From Bordetella parapertussis (GTDB taxonomy: Bacteria; Pseudomonadota; Gammaproteobacteria; Burkholderiales; Burkholderiaceae_C), in NCBI GenBank assembly GCA_945882755.1, contig CAMCWS010000063.1, positions 1 through 12,733 of the forward strand: a stretch of 12,733 nt of DNA. The letters are read 5' to 3'. Shown here in pieces: positions 1 to 7,076 of this stretch. Every line of letters starts with the position of its first letter. Position 1 is the first letter of the stretch. The notes under the pieces are model-generated. The model was given only the letters and a program-made list of their open reading frames with translations, was not told where the DNA came from and made no database searches. The translations under genes were made by a program, and so were the position numbers.

Positions 1-179
1 CGCTCCCACAGTTCTTGGGCTAAGCCAACCGCTGCTTGCATAGCGAGTGCATCCCGCTGCGCTTGCAAAGCCTGCATTTGCATGGCGAGTACACCCAAGC
101 ACAGCATATTGAGCACCATTACCCCGGCCAAGGCGTCAAGGGTGGAGAACCCACGGGAGTGTTGGGCTGGGGCTTTCAT
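1..179 (-). CDS. PilV-like type IV pilus minor prepilin, N-terminal part (cut by left window edge)
   Basis: Only the first 59 codons are in the window. The product begins MKAPAQHSRG and continues into a prepilin-like hydrophobic helix (about residues 11-35, FSTLDALAGVMVLNMLCLGV). A type III prepilin signal has a short basic leader ending in Gly, then Phe at +1, so PilD would cut after Gly10. Residue +5, almost always Glu in this family, is Asp here. The later stretch, with MQAL, QAQRDAL and Leu/Ala/Gln-rich sequence, resembles PilV-type minor pilins, which form part of the tip or priming complex of type IV pili. The ATG overlaps the stop of the upstream fimT-like gene as ATGA, so the two are probably translationally coupled. 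PilV is favoured over another minor pilin (PilW, PilX) because it follows fimT and has this N-terminus, but the missing C-terminus prevents a firm assignment. Confidence 0.72.
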   Translation of the reverse strand, partial: MKAPAQHSRGFSTLDALAGVMVLNMLCLGVLAMQMQALQAQRDALAMQAAVGLAQELWE

Positions 180-718
180 GTGCAGGTGCTTCCTTTGATG
201 ACCCGCATGCGCCCCGCCGTGTTGATGCAAATGGCGCGAACCGAGGAAGCGCTTGGGCTGCGCTTGGCTTGCACCACCACCCGCAAGCCTCCCGCCACAG
301 GCTCGCCCAAGGCGTTGATATCCAAGTTGTTTTGCGCGGGGCTGATGTTGACCAGCACATCGCCAGCCAGCAGTGTGTTGACAAGCACAGTAGGGTTATT
401 GCCTTGTACTTTAAGTAACTGCCAACCGCAGCGCCAGTCCCCGTTGGCCAGAGGGGCGCTTTGGCACTGACCTGAGCGTTGGAGACGCAAGGCTTGACCC
501 GAGCGCAGGGCTTGCAACCGAGCAGCTTGAAAGTCAGCGCTCCAAGAATGAACCACTGTTTCTACTTGCAGTCGCCATACCCACTGCTGTAGCCAAGGCG
601 TTGCCACGCTAACAAGGGTGGCCAACAAGCCCAAGACCGTGAGCATTTCCATCAGCGTGAAGCCTGGGAAAGCCAAAGGCAATTTTCTGAATGAAGACGC
701 AGTGTGCATGGCCGTCAT
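176..718 (-). CDS. GspH/FimT family minor pseudopilin
   Basis: The 180-residue product has a classic prepilin signal: a short leader with Arg and Lys ending in PG, then FTLMEMLTVLGLLATL (Gly19, Phe20, Glu24 at +5) and a hydrophobic helix to about residue 43. The C-terminus carries the GspH/FimT signature, a Cys-Ile-x-x-x-Gly-Arg stretch (CINTAGRMRV) followed by a final Cys, which probably form a disulfide. FimT-type proteins are minor pilins that help initiate type IV pilus assembly at the inner membrane and can contribute to DNA uptake. An in-frame ATG at 709 is an alternative start; neither has a clear Shine-Dalgarno sequence. The gene follows nrdR after 68 bases and overlaps the pilV-like gene by 4. 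A GspH role in type II secretion is less likely because the next gene is PilV-like. Confidence 0.87.
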   Translation of the reverse strand: MTAMHTASSFRKLPLAFPGFTLMEMLTVLGLLATLVSVATPWLQQWVWRLQVETVVHSWSADFQAARLQALRSGQALRLQRSGQCQSAPLANGDWRCGWQLLKVQGNNPTVLVNTLLAGDVLVNISPAQNNLDINALGEPVAGGLRVVVQAKRSPSASSVRAICINTAGRMRVIKGSTCT

Positions 719-754
719 CTTGCGACGGCATGGGCCAAAAAGGGTGTGCGCTGT

Positions 755-771
755 TCACCTTGAAAAGGTGA
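755..771 (-). other. Perfect 7-bp hairpin between nrdR and the fimT-like gene
   Basis: TCACCTT, a 3-base loop and AAGGTGA form a perfect 7-bp stem in the 68-base gap after nrdR. Read leftward, a run of five T begins about 15 bases after the stem, too far for a classic intrinsic terminator. It may be a weak terminator, an mRNA processing or stability element that lowers expression of the pilin genes relative to glyA-nrdR, or chance. Confidence 0.35.
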
Positions 772-786
772 GAAATGAACCTAAGC

Positions 787-1236
787 CTAGCGGCGGAATT
801 CGTCTACCAAGGTTTTGAATTCGTCCACATCTTCAAAGCTGCGGTAGACGCTGGCAAAGCGCACATAGGCCACTTTGTCCAGCTTTTTTAACTCCCGCAT
901 GACCAACTCACCTATGCGTGTAGAGGCTACTTCGCGTTGCCCCAAGGCCAGCAGTTTTTCTTCTATGCGCTCGATGGCCGCATCGATTTGCTCGGTACTG
1001 ACGGGGCGCTTGCGCAGCGCCAGATTCAGGGATCCGCGCAACTTGGTGCGGTCGTATTCGATACGACGCCCATCTTTTTTCACCACCGCTGGGTAGCTGA
1101 CATCGGCGCGTTCGTAGGTGGTGAAGCGTTTTTCGCAGTGACTGCAAGAGCGACGGCGGCGAATCGAGTCACCCTCTTCGGACATGCGGGTTTCCATGAC
1201 TTGGGTTTCCACATGGCTGCAAAAAGGGCACTTCAT
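787..1236 (-). CDS. nrdR: Transcriptional repressor NrdR
   Basis: NrdR represses ribonucleotide reductase genes by binding paired NrdR boxes when its ATP-cone domain is loaded with dATP/ATP. The 149 residues match the usual family length. The N-terminus is a zinc ribbon (MKCPFC with Cys3 and Cys6; [14 protein letters not shown] with Cys31 and Cys34). The ATP-cone follows from about residue 49 ([20 protein letters not shown]) to about 139, with the typical [17 protein letters not shown] segment near the end. It starts 6 bases after the glyA stop, so glyA-nrdR are almost certainly cotranscribed, an arrangement common in proteobacteria. A GGGTAA stretch spanning the glyA stop is a weak ribosome binding site. 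No NrdR box is visible near the gene; its targets (nrdAB or similar) are outside the window. Confidence 0.97.
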   Translation of the reverse strand: MKCPFCSHVETQVMETRMSEEGDSIRRRRSCSHCEKRFTTYERADVSYPAVVKKDGRRIEYDRTKLRGSLNLALRKRPVSTEQIDAAIERIEEKLLALGQREVASTRIGELVMRELKKLDKVAYVRFASVYRSFEDVDEFKTLVDEFRR

Positions 1237-1242
1237 ACCGTG

Positions 1243-2487
1243 TTACCCGTAGACCGGAAAGCGGCTGGTGAGGGCATGCACCTTGGCACGTACCGCGGTG
1301 ATATGCGCTTCATCATGTGGGTTTTCAAGCACATCCGCGATCAGGTGGGCGGTGGCTCGTGCTTCTTCGTCCTTGAAACCACGTGTGGTCATGGCGGGGG
1401 TGCCAATGCGCACGCCGCTGGTGACCATGGGTTTTTCGGGGTCGTTCGGGATGGCGTTTTTGTTGATGGTCATGTGGGCGTTGCCTAAAGCTGCTTCAGC
1501 CGCTTTGCCGGTGATGTTTTTCGAGCGCAAATCAACCAACATCACATGGCTTTGGGTGCCGCCACTAACGATGCGAAGACCACGTTCGGTGAGGGTTTGC
1601 GCCACGATTTGGGCATTTTTGATCACCTGTTGTTGGTATTCCTTGAAGCCAGGTTGCAGGGCTTCTTTGAAAGCCACCGCTTTGGCAGCAATCACGTGCA
1701 TCAAGGGACCGCCTTGTAAGCCGGGGAACACCGCGCTGTTGATGGCTTTTTCATGCTCGGCTTTCATGAGGATGATGCCGCCACGTGGGCCCCGCAAACT
1801 CTTGTGGGTGGTGGAGGTGACCACGTCGGCGTGGGGCACGGGGTTGGGGTAGACGCCTGCAGCGATCAAACCCGCGTAATGCGCCATGTCGACCAAGAAA
1901 ATGGCGCCAATCTCTTTGGCTACTTTGGCAAATCGGGCAAAGTCGATGTGCAAACTGTAAGCCGAAGCGCCCGCGATGATGAGCTTGGGCTTGGTGGCAT
2001 GCGCCTTGGCTTCCATGGCGTCGTAATCGATTTCTTCCTTGGCGTTCAAGCCATAGCTCTCCGCCTTGAACCATTTGCCAGACAGGTTCAGCGCCATGCC
2101 GTGGCTCAAGTGACCGCCTTCGGCCAAACTCATGCCCAGGATGGTCTCGCCGGGTTTCAAAAACGCCAAGAACACCGCTTGATTGGCGGACGCACCAGAA
2201 TGCGGTTGCACATTGGCGGCATCCGCACCAAAAATTTGCTTGACGCGGTCAATGGCGAGTTGCTCGGCGACATCGACGTTTTCACAACCGCCGTAGTAGC
2301 GCTTGCCAGGGTAGCCTTCTGCGTATTTGTTGGTCAGTTGCGAGCCTTGCGCCGCCATGACAGCGGGAGAGGCGTAGTTCTCACTGGCAATCAACTCGAT
2401 GTGGTGCTCTTGTCGGGCGTTTTCTGCTTGTATAGCCGCCCAGAGTTCGGGGTCGGCTTGTTCAATCAAATGATTTCGGTGGTACAT
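1243..2487 (-). CDS. glyA: Serine hydroxymethyltransferase
   Basis: GlyA is a cytoplasmic PLP enzyme that converts serine and tetrahydrofolate to glycine and 5,10-methylene-tetrahydrofolate, the main source of one-carbon units. The 414 residues fit the family (E. coli about 417). Key residues occupy the E. coli numbering: Ser35 and Glu36 in ELIASENY, Tyr55, Tyr65 in KRYYGG, His126 stacking on PLP, Asp200 and His203 in LVDMAHYAG, and the Schiff-base Lys229 in [14 protein letters not shown]. Arg360 in SGVRIGTPA corresponds to the substrate carboxylate-binding Arg. The ATG at 2487 has a GAAAGAG Shine-Dalgarno-like stretch about 8 bases upstream. A terminator-like hairpin with a T-run ends only about 15 bases before the start. 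No good promoter was seen in the 62-base gap, so the glyA promoter may lie inside the transglycosylase gene or expression may depend on readthrough. Confidence 0.98.
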   Translation of the reverse strand: MYHRNHLIEQADPELWAAIQAENARQEHHIELIASENYASPAVMAAQGSQLTNKYAEGYPGKRYYGGCENVDVAEQLAIDRVKQIFGADAANVQPHSGASANQAVFLAFLKPGETILGMSLAEGGHLSHGMALNLSGKWFKAESYGLNAKEEIDYDAMEAKAHATKPKLIIAGASAYSLHIDFARFAKVAKEIGAIFLVDMAHYAGLIAAGVYPNPVPHADVVTSTTHKSLRGPRGGIILMKAEHEKAINSAVFPGLQGGPLMHVIAAKAVAFKEALQPGFKEYQQQVIKNAQIVAQTLTERGLRIVSGGTQSHVMLVDLRSKNITGKAAEAALGNAHMTINKNAIPNDPEKPMVTSGVRIGTPAMTTRGFKDEEARATAHLIADVLENPHDEAHITAVRAKVHALTSRFPVYG

Positions 2488-2501
2488 GGTGTAGCTCTTT
2501 C

Positions 2502-2539
2502 AAAAAAATAAACGAGGCAGATAAACATTGGCTGCCCTC
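2502..2539 (-). terminator. Intrinsic-terminator-like hairpin between the lytic transglycosylase gene and glyA
   Basis: Read on the minus strand, GAGGGCAG pairs with CTGCCTC (7 bp with one bulged G) across an 11-base loop, then after one G comes a TTTATTTTTTT tract. This is a good factor-independent terminator for the lytic transglycosylase transcript, whose stop codon is about 10 bases upstream. The T-run ends immediately before the glyA Shine-Dalgarno-like sequence, so the element could also act as an attenuator for glyA. Function is inferred from sequence only. Confidence 0.62.
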
Positions 2540-2549
2540 AAGGGGGTCA

Positions 2550-3374
2550 TCAGTTCACAGGATCGGGCTCAAAGGTGGCTAAGTCTTTGGCTTTGTCCCA
2601 GAGTTTTTGTAGACCTTGTTTGTCTGCGTCTGCAGGTTTGGCGCTGCTCATGGGCACCGCGTGGCCTAGCGCAACCTCTTGCAAGCGTTGCTGCTCGGCC
2701 AACACCTTGGCGATGTAGCCACCGTCTTCTCCGCTGTTGGCCGCACCCACGTACTGGCGAAGACCGGCTTCGAGTGAGCCATTTCTTGCGATGGATTCTC
2801 TTAAAACTTCAACGCCCACGCGTAAATTGGAAATCGGGTCGAAGGCCGCCAAGTCGCCGCCATAGTCATCGTATTTTTCGGTATGGATTTTGGTGCGTAC
2901 TTGCATCAAACCCTGAGCACCCACTGAACTTTGGGCGAAAGGGTTGAAGCTGGATTCGATAGCCATCACCGCGAGGATCAGAGTGGGGTCAAGGCGGTTG
3001 CGCGGCGCAATATCGAAGGCTTCGGCTACCAATGCGCTGATGGGTTCAGGTGCAACGCGGTATTTGCGACTCAACCACATGGCAATATTGGCTTGGTCTT
3101 GCGGCAAATCGCGAGGATCAGCGGCAGTGGCGCGGTCAACCGCATCAGCATTGTTTTCAAAACCCAAATCGAAATCGTGGCGGTTTTGTAGCCAGTCGAT
3201 CAATTCAATTTCTGCAGCCGAACGCAAATCGGCTTGGGTGCTAAAGAGCACCATGGCGCAAAAAACGCCCAAACCCAGCAATGCCAAGCCACTGTGGGTG
3301 ATGAGGAAAAACCCATCACCGACATCGGAGGCGAAAACTTTGACACCTTGGCGAAACGATTCAAAAAACGACAT
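2550..3374 (-). CDS. Membrane-anchored lytic transglycosylase (SLT-domain protein)
   Basis: The 274-residue product begins with about 23 mostly polar residues, then one hydrophobic segment (about 24-45, LITHSGLALLGLGVFCAMVL), most likely an uncleaved inner-membrane anchor placing the rest in the periplasm. The SLT/lysozyme-like domain spans about 125-235: ILAVMAIESSFNPFA carries the catalytic Glu140, followed by the conserved GAQGLMQV motif (153-159) and a Tyr-Val-Gly-Ala motif near 208-211. Such enzymes cleave the MurNAc-GlcNAc bond of peptidoglycan to leave 1,6-anhydroMurNAc. The C-terminal ~40 residues are polar and Ala/Lys-rich. The gene is divergent from the DUF349 gene, and its ATG lacks a Shine-Dalgarno sequence but lies 6 bases from a good -10 box. 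It is not clearly one of the named E. coli Mlt/Slt proteins, so no symbol is given. Confidence 0.88.
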   Translation of the reverse strand: MSFFESFRQGVKVFASDVGDGFFLITHSGLALLGLGVFCAMVLFSTQADLRSAAEIELIDWLQNRHDFDLGFENNADAVDRATAADPRDLPQDQANIAMWLSRKYRVAPEPISALVAEAFDIAPRNRLDPTLILAVMAIESSFNPFAQSSVGAQGLMQVRTKIHTEKYDDYGGDLAAFDPISNLRVGVEVLRESIARNGSLEAGLRQYVGAANSGEDGGYIAKVLAEQQRLQEVALGHAVPMSSAKPADADKQGLQKLWDKAKDLATFEPDPVN

Positions 3375-3380
3375 AGGCCT

Positions 3381-3411
3381 ATTTTAGCTTTCACCCCTTG
3401 CGCCCTGTCAC
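3381..3411 (-). promoter_or_regulatory. Candidate sigma70 promoter for the lytic transglycosylase gene
   Basis: On the minus strand there is GTGACA (3411-3406; 5 of 6 matches to TTGACA), a 19-base spacer and TAAAAT (3386-3381; 5 of 6 matches to TATAAT). The spacer is 1-2 bases longer than optimal. Six bases separate the -10 box from the ATG at 3374, so transcription would start at or next to the start codon and the mRNA would be leaderless. This fits the absence of a ribosome binding site. Confidence 0.45.
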
Positions 3412-3461
3412 AATAGCCGTTTTGGCCTTTTGCTGGGCTTAACCAACCAATTTGACTTACT

Positions 3462-6242
3462 GTGACCACGTCTTCTGACAGTACCCCCGACTTACCCACT
3501 TTGGATGCCTTGACCTCAGGCGCCTTGACCGCGCCTACCTCTGGCGAACGATCTTCGCGTTTACGAGATTGGCTGGCAAACAATCCCTCACCCGAATTGA
3601 TGCAGCAAGTGTTCAAAGAAATGAGTGTGCGAGACAAGGGCGCTGCCAAGCTCTTGCGCGAAAAACTCGATGAACTCAAGCGGACCAAAACCCAAGACAG
3701 CTTGGCCCAAGAGTGGGCTGACAAAGCCCAAAGTCTGCTGCAAGCTCAACCATTCAAAGTGGCAGATGCCATGGCTTGGCAACGCGACGCGGCCAAAGCT
3801 GGCGCCCCTTTATCGCGTGAACCGCTGGCCGGTTTGCGTCAAGCCCTGACCGAGCGCATCAAACATGTGGATGAACTCGAGCATCGAGCACAAGTGCAAC
3901 GCGAAACAGCGCTTTTGCTGACCCAGCGCATCGAGGTGTTGTCGACCAAATCTTGGCAAGAAGCGCTAGATCAACAAGGTACTTTACAAGCTGATTTGAA
4001 GCGCTTGCATGATGAGTTTGAGGCTTTGCAAATCGACGCCCATTGGTCAAGCGTTGACCCCAAATACCCATCCTTGGTGATTGAAACCAGCAAACACATT
4101 CCTTTGGTTTGGGACGCGTTTTCTGCTGCTCTAGCCCAAACCCAAGCCGCGGCCCAAGACAGCAACTTGCCATTACCGGCGGTGCCTGCATGGGCTGACC
4201 AATTGCGTCAGTCCAGAGGTGATAGCGTGGCCGTAGCACCCGTGGCCCCCGCCAGCAAAGACAAAACAGACGCTGCCCCGCAAGCCAGCCAAGTTGCTTT
4301 AGAAGTCCCCAGCATGTTGTTGCAACTTGAAAAAGAAGTGGCCTTGGGGCACAGCAAAGCCATGTCAAGCGCAGCCTCTTTGTTGCGCGCAGCTCTCAAA
4401 ACCAAAGGTCTGCATCTCGATAGCGAGCTTGCCCAGCAGGTGCAAACTACCTTGGCCGCGGCTGCAGAACTCGAAGGTTGGCAACGCAAGCATGCAGACG
4501 AAATTCGCCTGCAACTGGTCATCAAAGCCGAAGCACTGCTGCAACCACCTGCCTCTGCACCAGCAGCCTCTGAAGTTGCCAGTGTCGAAGAGCAAGTCGC
4601 TCCTGAAGTTACCCCAGAAGTGATCCCCGAAGTTGCTTCAGCAACCCCAGTCGATTACAGCCAATGGGTACCAGCCATGGGCGGGCGTAAATTACAAGAC
4701 ACCTTGCGGCAACTGCGCGATGAGTGGAAAAAAACAGACCAAGGTGGCATGCCCAACCACGGCTTGTGGAAGCGTTTTGACCAAGCCTGCAACCGCGCTT
4801 ATCCCTTTGTTCAAGCTTGGCTTGGCAAAGCCAAGGCTGAGAGCGCAGCGCACCGCGAGGGGCGTTTGGCCTTGTTGGCAGAAGTGGCGGCTTGGACCCA
4901 AGCCCATCAAAGCAATACCGACTGGAAAACCCAAGCTCGCGAGTTGCACCAGTTTTCCGAACGCTGGCGCAACAGCGGACACCTGAGCGAAAAAGCGTTT
5001 GCCGATATGCAAACCCAATGGAAGGCAGCCATCAAAGCTGCCCATGTAGGTTTGGAGGCGGCACAAACGCAAAGTATCACCCTGCGCCGCGCCATGATCG
5101 AGGAAGCCAAGGCCTTGGGCGAAGCGCCTCAGTTGCGCATTGATGCCGTGAAGGCTTTACAGCAACGCTGGCAAATCGAATCCCAAGCCGTTCCAGTCGA
5201 GCGCAAGCTGGCGCAAAAATTGTGGGACGCGTTTCGCCAACCATTGGATGAAGCCTTCAGCCGTAAAACCCAGTCACGCGCCTCTGCACCGGCTCAGAAC
5301 CTCTCCGAGCATGACAAGGCGGTGATGGCCGCCGCCGCAGAGCTTGAAAAAGCCATTGCCCAAGGAGACGCTGCGGCTATTCGACAAGCCATGGCCCATG
5401 TGCAAGCGGTTTCTGTTGGTCAAGCTGCTGCGCCTGCACCCGTGCAGACCGAAGCTGCCACGCAGACCCCCGAAGAAAGCGTAGCCATTGCCCCCGAGCA
5501 AGATACTTCCCCACCTGTTTCCGACCCAGTTGATGGTGAACCAGCCCTCCAGCCTGAAGAAGCAGTGGCACCTCCACCTCCACCTAAACCGGTGGTGGTC
5601 AAAAAAGTAGTTGCTGTACGTGGCGACGACAGACCCGGTCAAAAGAAAACCGAACCCGCGCCTGCGGGACGTTTTGGCGACAAACCTGGCGCACGCCGTC
5701 CCGAGCGTGAAACCGGCAACCGCCGTGGCCCCGACGCTGGACGTGGCGGTCTGCGCGACAAACCCGCGTATGAAGCACGTGGCCCCCGTTTGGGGGACGC
5801 AGCTTTTCGTGCGCAACGTCAAGCGCTGGAACTGGCAGATACCGCTTTGCGCAAACTGGCCATGCAAGCCCATGGTGAAACCTTGGTTCATTTGCTCGGC
5901 GCATGGCAGCAACGTCAGTCAGAGCAATTGCCTGCTGCCAAGGACTTAGGCGCTCGTTTGAGCGCCCAGCAGCGGCAGGACTGGGCCAAGGCTTTGCAAG
6001 CCGCGCCTCAAGGTTCGCCTGACCAAGCTTTGCTGCGCTTGGAAATTGCAGCTGAGGTGCCCACCCCTGCATCCCACGTGGACGCACGACGTATGCTGCA
6101 ACTGCAGTTGCTGACCAAGCGTAACGACGCTGGTCCTGCACAAACTTGGGCGCATGATGTCGCTCAAGTGCTGGGCAGCAGCTACGATGAAGAAAACGCC
6201 AAACGTGTGCAGGCAGCTCTCAAGGTCTTGCTTAAAAAGTAG
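3462..6242 (+). CDS. Large DUF349-repeat protein of unknown function
   Basis: The 926-residue product is cytoplasmic by appearance, with no signal peptide or membrane segment. Residues about 30-230 are charged and helical. DUF349-like blocks, recognised by W-x-G and LW-x-x-F patterns, lie at about 398-470 (GMPNHGLWKRFDQACNRAY at 429-447), 490-555 (FSERWRNSGHLSEKAF) and 560-605 (PVERKLAQKLWDAF). A disordered linker at about 650-780 holds a proline run and an Arg/Gly-rich basic patch (736-778). A helical C-terminal domain (about 778-926) includes LRLEIAAEVPTP and HVDARRMLQLQLL. A PEV tandem repeat lies at 381-391. The start is GTG at 3462; no in-frame ATG occurs before codon 47, and no Shine-Dalgarno sequence is visible. 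The biochemical role of DUF349 is not established to my knowledge. The charged helices and basic patch suggest a nucleic-acid- or ribosome-associated protein, but that is inference. Confidence 0.85.
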   Translation: MTTSSDSTPDLPTLDALTSGALTAPTSGERSSRLRDWLANNPSPELMQQVFKEMSVRDKGAAKLLREKLDELKRTKTQDSLAQEWADKAQSLLQAQPFKVADAMAWQRDAAKAGAPLSREPLAGLRQALTERIKHVDELEHRAQVQRETALLLTQRIEVLSTKSWQEALDQQGTLQADLKRLHDEFEALQIDAHWSSVDPKYPSLVIETSKHIPLVWDAFSAALAQTQAAAQDSNLPLPAVPAWADQLRQSRGDSVAVAPVAPASKDKTDAAPQASQVALEVPSMLLQLEKEVALGHSKAMSSAASLLRAALKTKGLHLDSELAQQVQTTLAAAAELEGWQRKHADEIRLQLVIKAEALLQPPASAPAASEVASVEEQVAPEVTPEVIPEVASATPVDYSQWVPAMGGRKLQDTLRQLRDEWKKTDQGGMPNHGLWKRFDQACNRAYPFVQAWLGKAKAESAAHREGRLALLAEVAAWTQAHQSNTDWKTQARELHQFSERWRNSGHLSEKAFADMQTQWKAAIKAAHVGLEAAQTQSITLRRAMIEEAKALGEAPQLRIDAVKALQQRWQIESQAVPVERKLAQKLWDAFRQPLDEAFSRKTQSRASAPAQNLSEHDKAVMAAAAELEKAIAQGDAAAIRQAMAHVQAVSVGQAAAPAPVQTEAATQTPEESVAIAPEQDTSPPVSDPVDGEPALQPEEAVAPPPPPKPVVVKKVVAVRGDDRPGQKKTEPAPAGRFGDKPGARRPERETGNRRGPDAGRGGLRDKPAYEARGPRLGDAAFRAQRQALELADTALRKLAMQAHGETLVHLLGAWQQRQSEQLPAAKDLGARLSAQQRQDWAKALQAAPQGSPDQALLRLEIAAEVPTPASHVDARRMLQLQLLTKRNDAGPAQTWAHDVAQVLGSSYDEENAKRVQAALKVLLKK
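4602..4637 (+). repeat. Three tandem 12-base units encoding PEV(T/I/A)
   Basis: Three consecutive units encode PEVT, PEVI and PEVA (residues 381-392 of the DUF349 protein). The third codon of each is GTT or GTG, and the Pro codon varies (CCT, CCA, CCC), so the units have diverged in DNA while keeping the protein motif. The repeat lies in the linker before the first DUF349 block and is likely a flexible spacer whose copy number could vary between strains. Confidence 0.7.
5571..5585 (+). repeat. Proline-codon run (alternating CCT/CCA, five prolines)
   Basis: CCT-CCA-CCT-CCA-CCT encodes five consecutive prolines (704-708 of the DUF349 protein), followed by Lys-Pro. It sits at the start of the basic linker. 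A run of this length would be expected to need EF-P for efficient translation and could be a hotspot for 6-base copy-number change. Confidence 0.7.
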
Positions 6243-6259
6243 TTGACTTGGGGAGGGTG

Positions 6260-7045
6260 TTAGGCGCAGACGATGTCTTGTCGCGAAAAGCCTTTCCCCA
6301 TCTGCCAGGTCAGCCATTCGGCGCGGGCAGGGGTGGCACTGGCATCCCAGTCGCTCAATACCAAGCGTTGGTGATCGGCAGACAAAGTGTGAATCGCAGG
6401 TTGATGGGTGTGACCGTGAATCAACACACTCGCACCAAATCGCTGCAGACTGGCCAAAGCCGCCGCGTTGTCCACATCGACCCAAGCCGTTTGCGTTTGT
6501 TTTAAAGCCTCACTTTGCGCTCTGAGATCACGGGCTATTTGCAGTCTTTGCGCCAAAGGTTTTGATAAAAAATCATTTTGCCACTGTAGGGTCCTGACTT
6601 GCTGACGAAACGCTTGGTAAGCGGTATCTGCGGTGCACAAGGCGTCTCCATGGCTTAAGAGCCATCGCCCCTGCAGGGTTTCTACAACGCAAGGGTCTTG
6701 CAGGGTTTGCATTTCGCTTTGTTGTGCCGCCTTGGCACCCCATAAAAAATCTCGGTTGCCAACCATCCAATACACAGGACATCGCTCAGCCATCTGGCGC
6801 AAGACAGCGCAACACTGGCGTTCGAAATCCCCTTCAGGTGCATCCAATATATCGTCACCCACCCACACCTCAAACAGGTCGCCCAAGATGAACAGTGCGT
6901 CGGTTTGCAAACCTTGCATGGCTTGCCGCCATAGTTGGAAGCTAGCTTGCTGACTTGCTTGCAGATGCAAATCGGAAATAAAGGTCAGGTGACGCCAAGC
7001 GCTCGCATCAACGCTTGGCAAATGGGCGGCGAGGGCAGGCTTCAT
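6260..7045 (-). CDS. lpxH: UDP-2,3-diacylglucosamine diphosphatase LpxH
   Basis: LpxH hydrolyses UDP-2,3-diacylglucosamine to lipid X and UMP, the fourth step of lipid A synthesis, at the cytoplasmic face of the inner membrane. The calcineurin-like metallophosphoesterase motifs are present in order, counted from the ATG at 7045: FISDLHL (Asp25, His27), ILGDLFEVWVGDD (Asp56), MVGNRDFL (Asn97), LLSHGDALCT (His132) and HGHTHQP (His210, His212). The GNRDF and HGDALCT contexts and the WQNDFLSKPLAQR segment are typical of LpxH rather than LpxG or LpxI. At 261 residues it is slightly longer than the E. coli enzyme (240), with a longer N-terminus. The ATG at 7045 was preferred over a TTG one codon upstream; neither has a strong Shine-Dalgarno sequence. 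It follows ppiB by 31 bases and ends 17 bases from the convergent DUF349 stop. Confidence 0.96.
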   Translation of the reverse strand: MKPALAAHLPSVDASAWRHLTFISDLHLQASQQASFQLWRQAMQGLQTDALFILGDLFEVWVGDDILDAPEGDFERQCCAVLRQMAERCPVYWMVGNRDFLWGAKAAQQSEMQTLQDPCVVETLQGRWLLSHGDALCTADTAYQAFRQQVRTLQWQNDFLSKPLAQRLQIARDLRAQSEALKQTQTAWVDVDNAAALASLQRFGASVLIHGHTHQPAIHTLSADHQRLVLSDWDASATPARAEWLTWQMGKGFSRQDIVCA

Positions 7046-7076
7046 CAAGTCGTCAACGCCTGCCCAATTGCCAAGG

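Noticed and set aside
937..1488. A 183-codon open frame antisense to nrdR and the glyA end
   Set aside because: It crosses two conserved genes on the other strand and has no family resemblance or ribosome binding site.
1753..2511. A 252-codon open frame antisense to glyA
   Set aside because: It lies fully opposite the conserved glyA coding sequence and has no recognisable domain. It is a codon-usage shadow of the glyA frame.
5274..6141. Long open frames antisense to the DUF349 gene (212 and 180 codons)
   Set aside because: They sit opposite the low-complexity Ala/Pro/Arg-rich part of the DUF349 gene, where stop codons are rare on the other strand. No domain is visible.
6220..6262. Possible bidirectional terminator between the convergent DUF349 and lpxH genes
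   Set aside because: The 17-base gap and its flanks show only a 4-bp stem before a five-T run on the minus strand, too weak to call.
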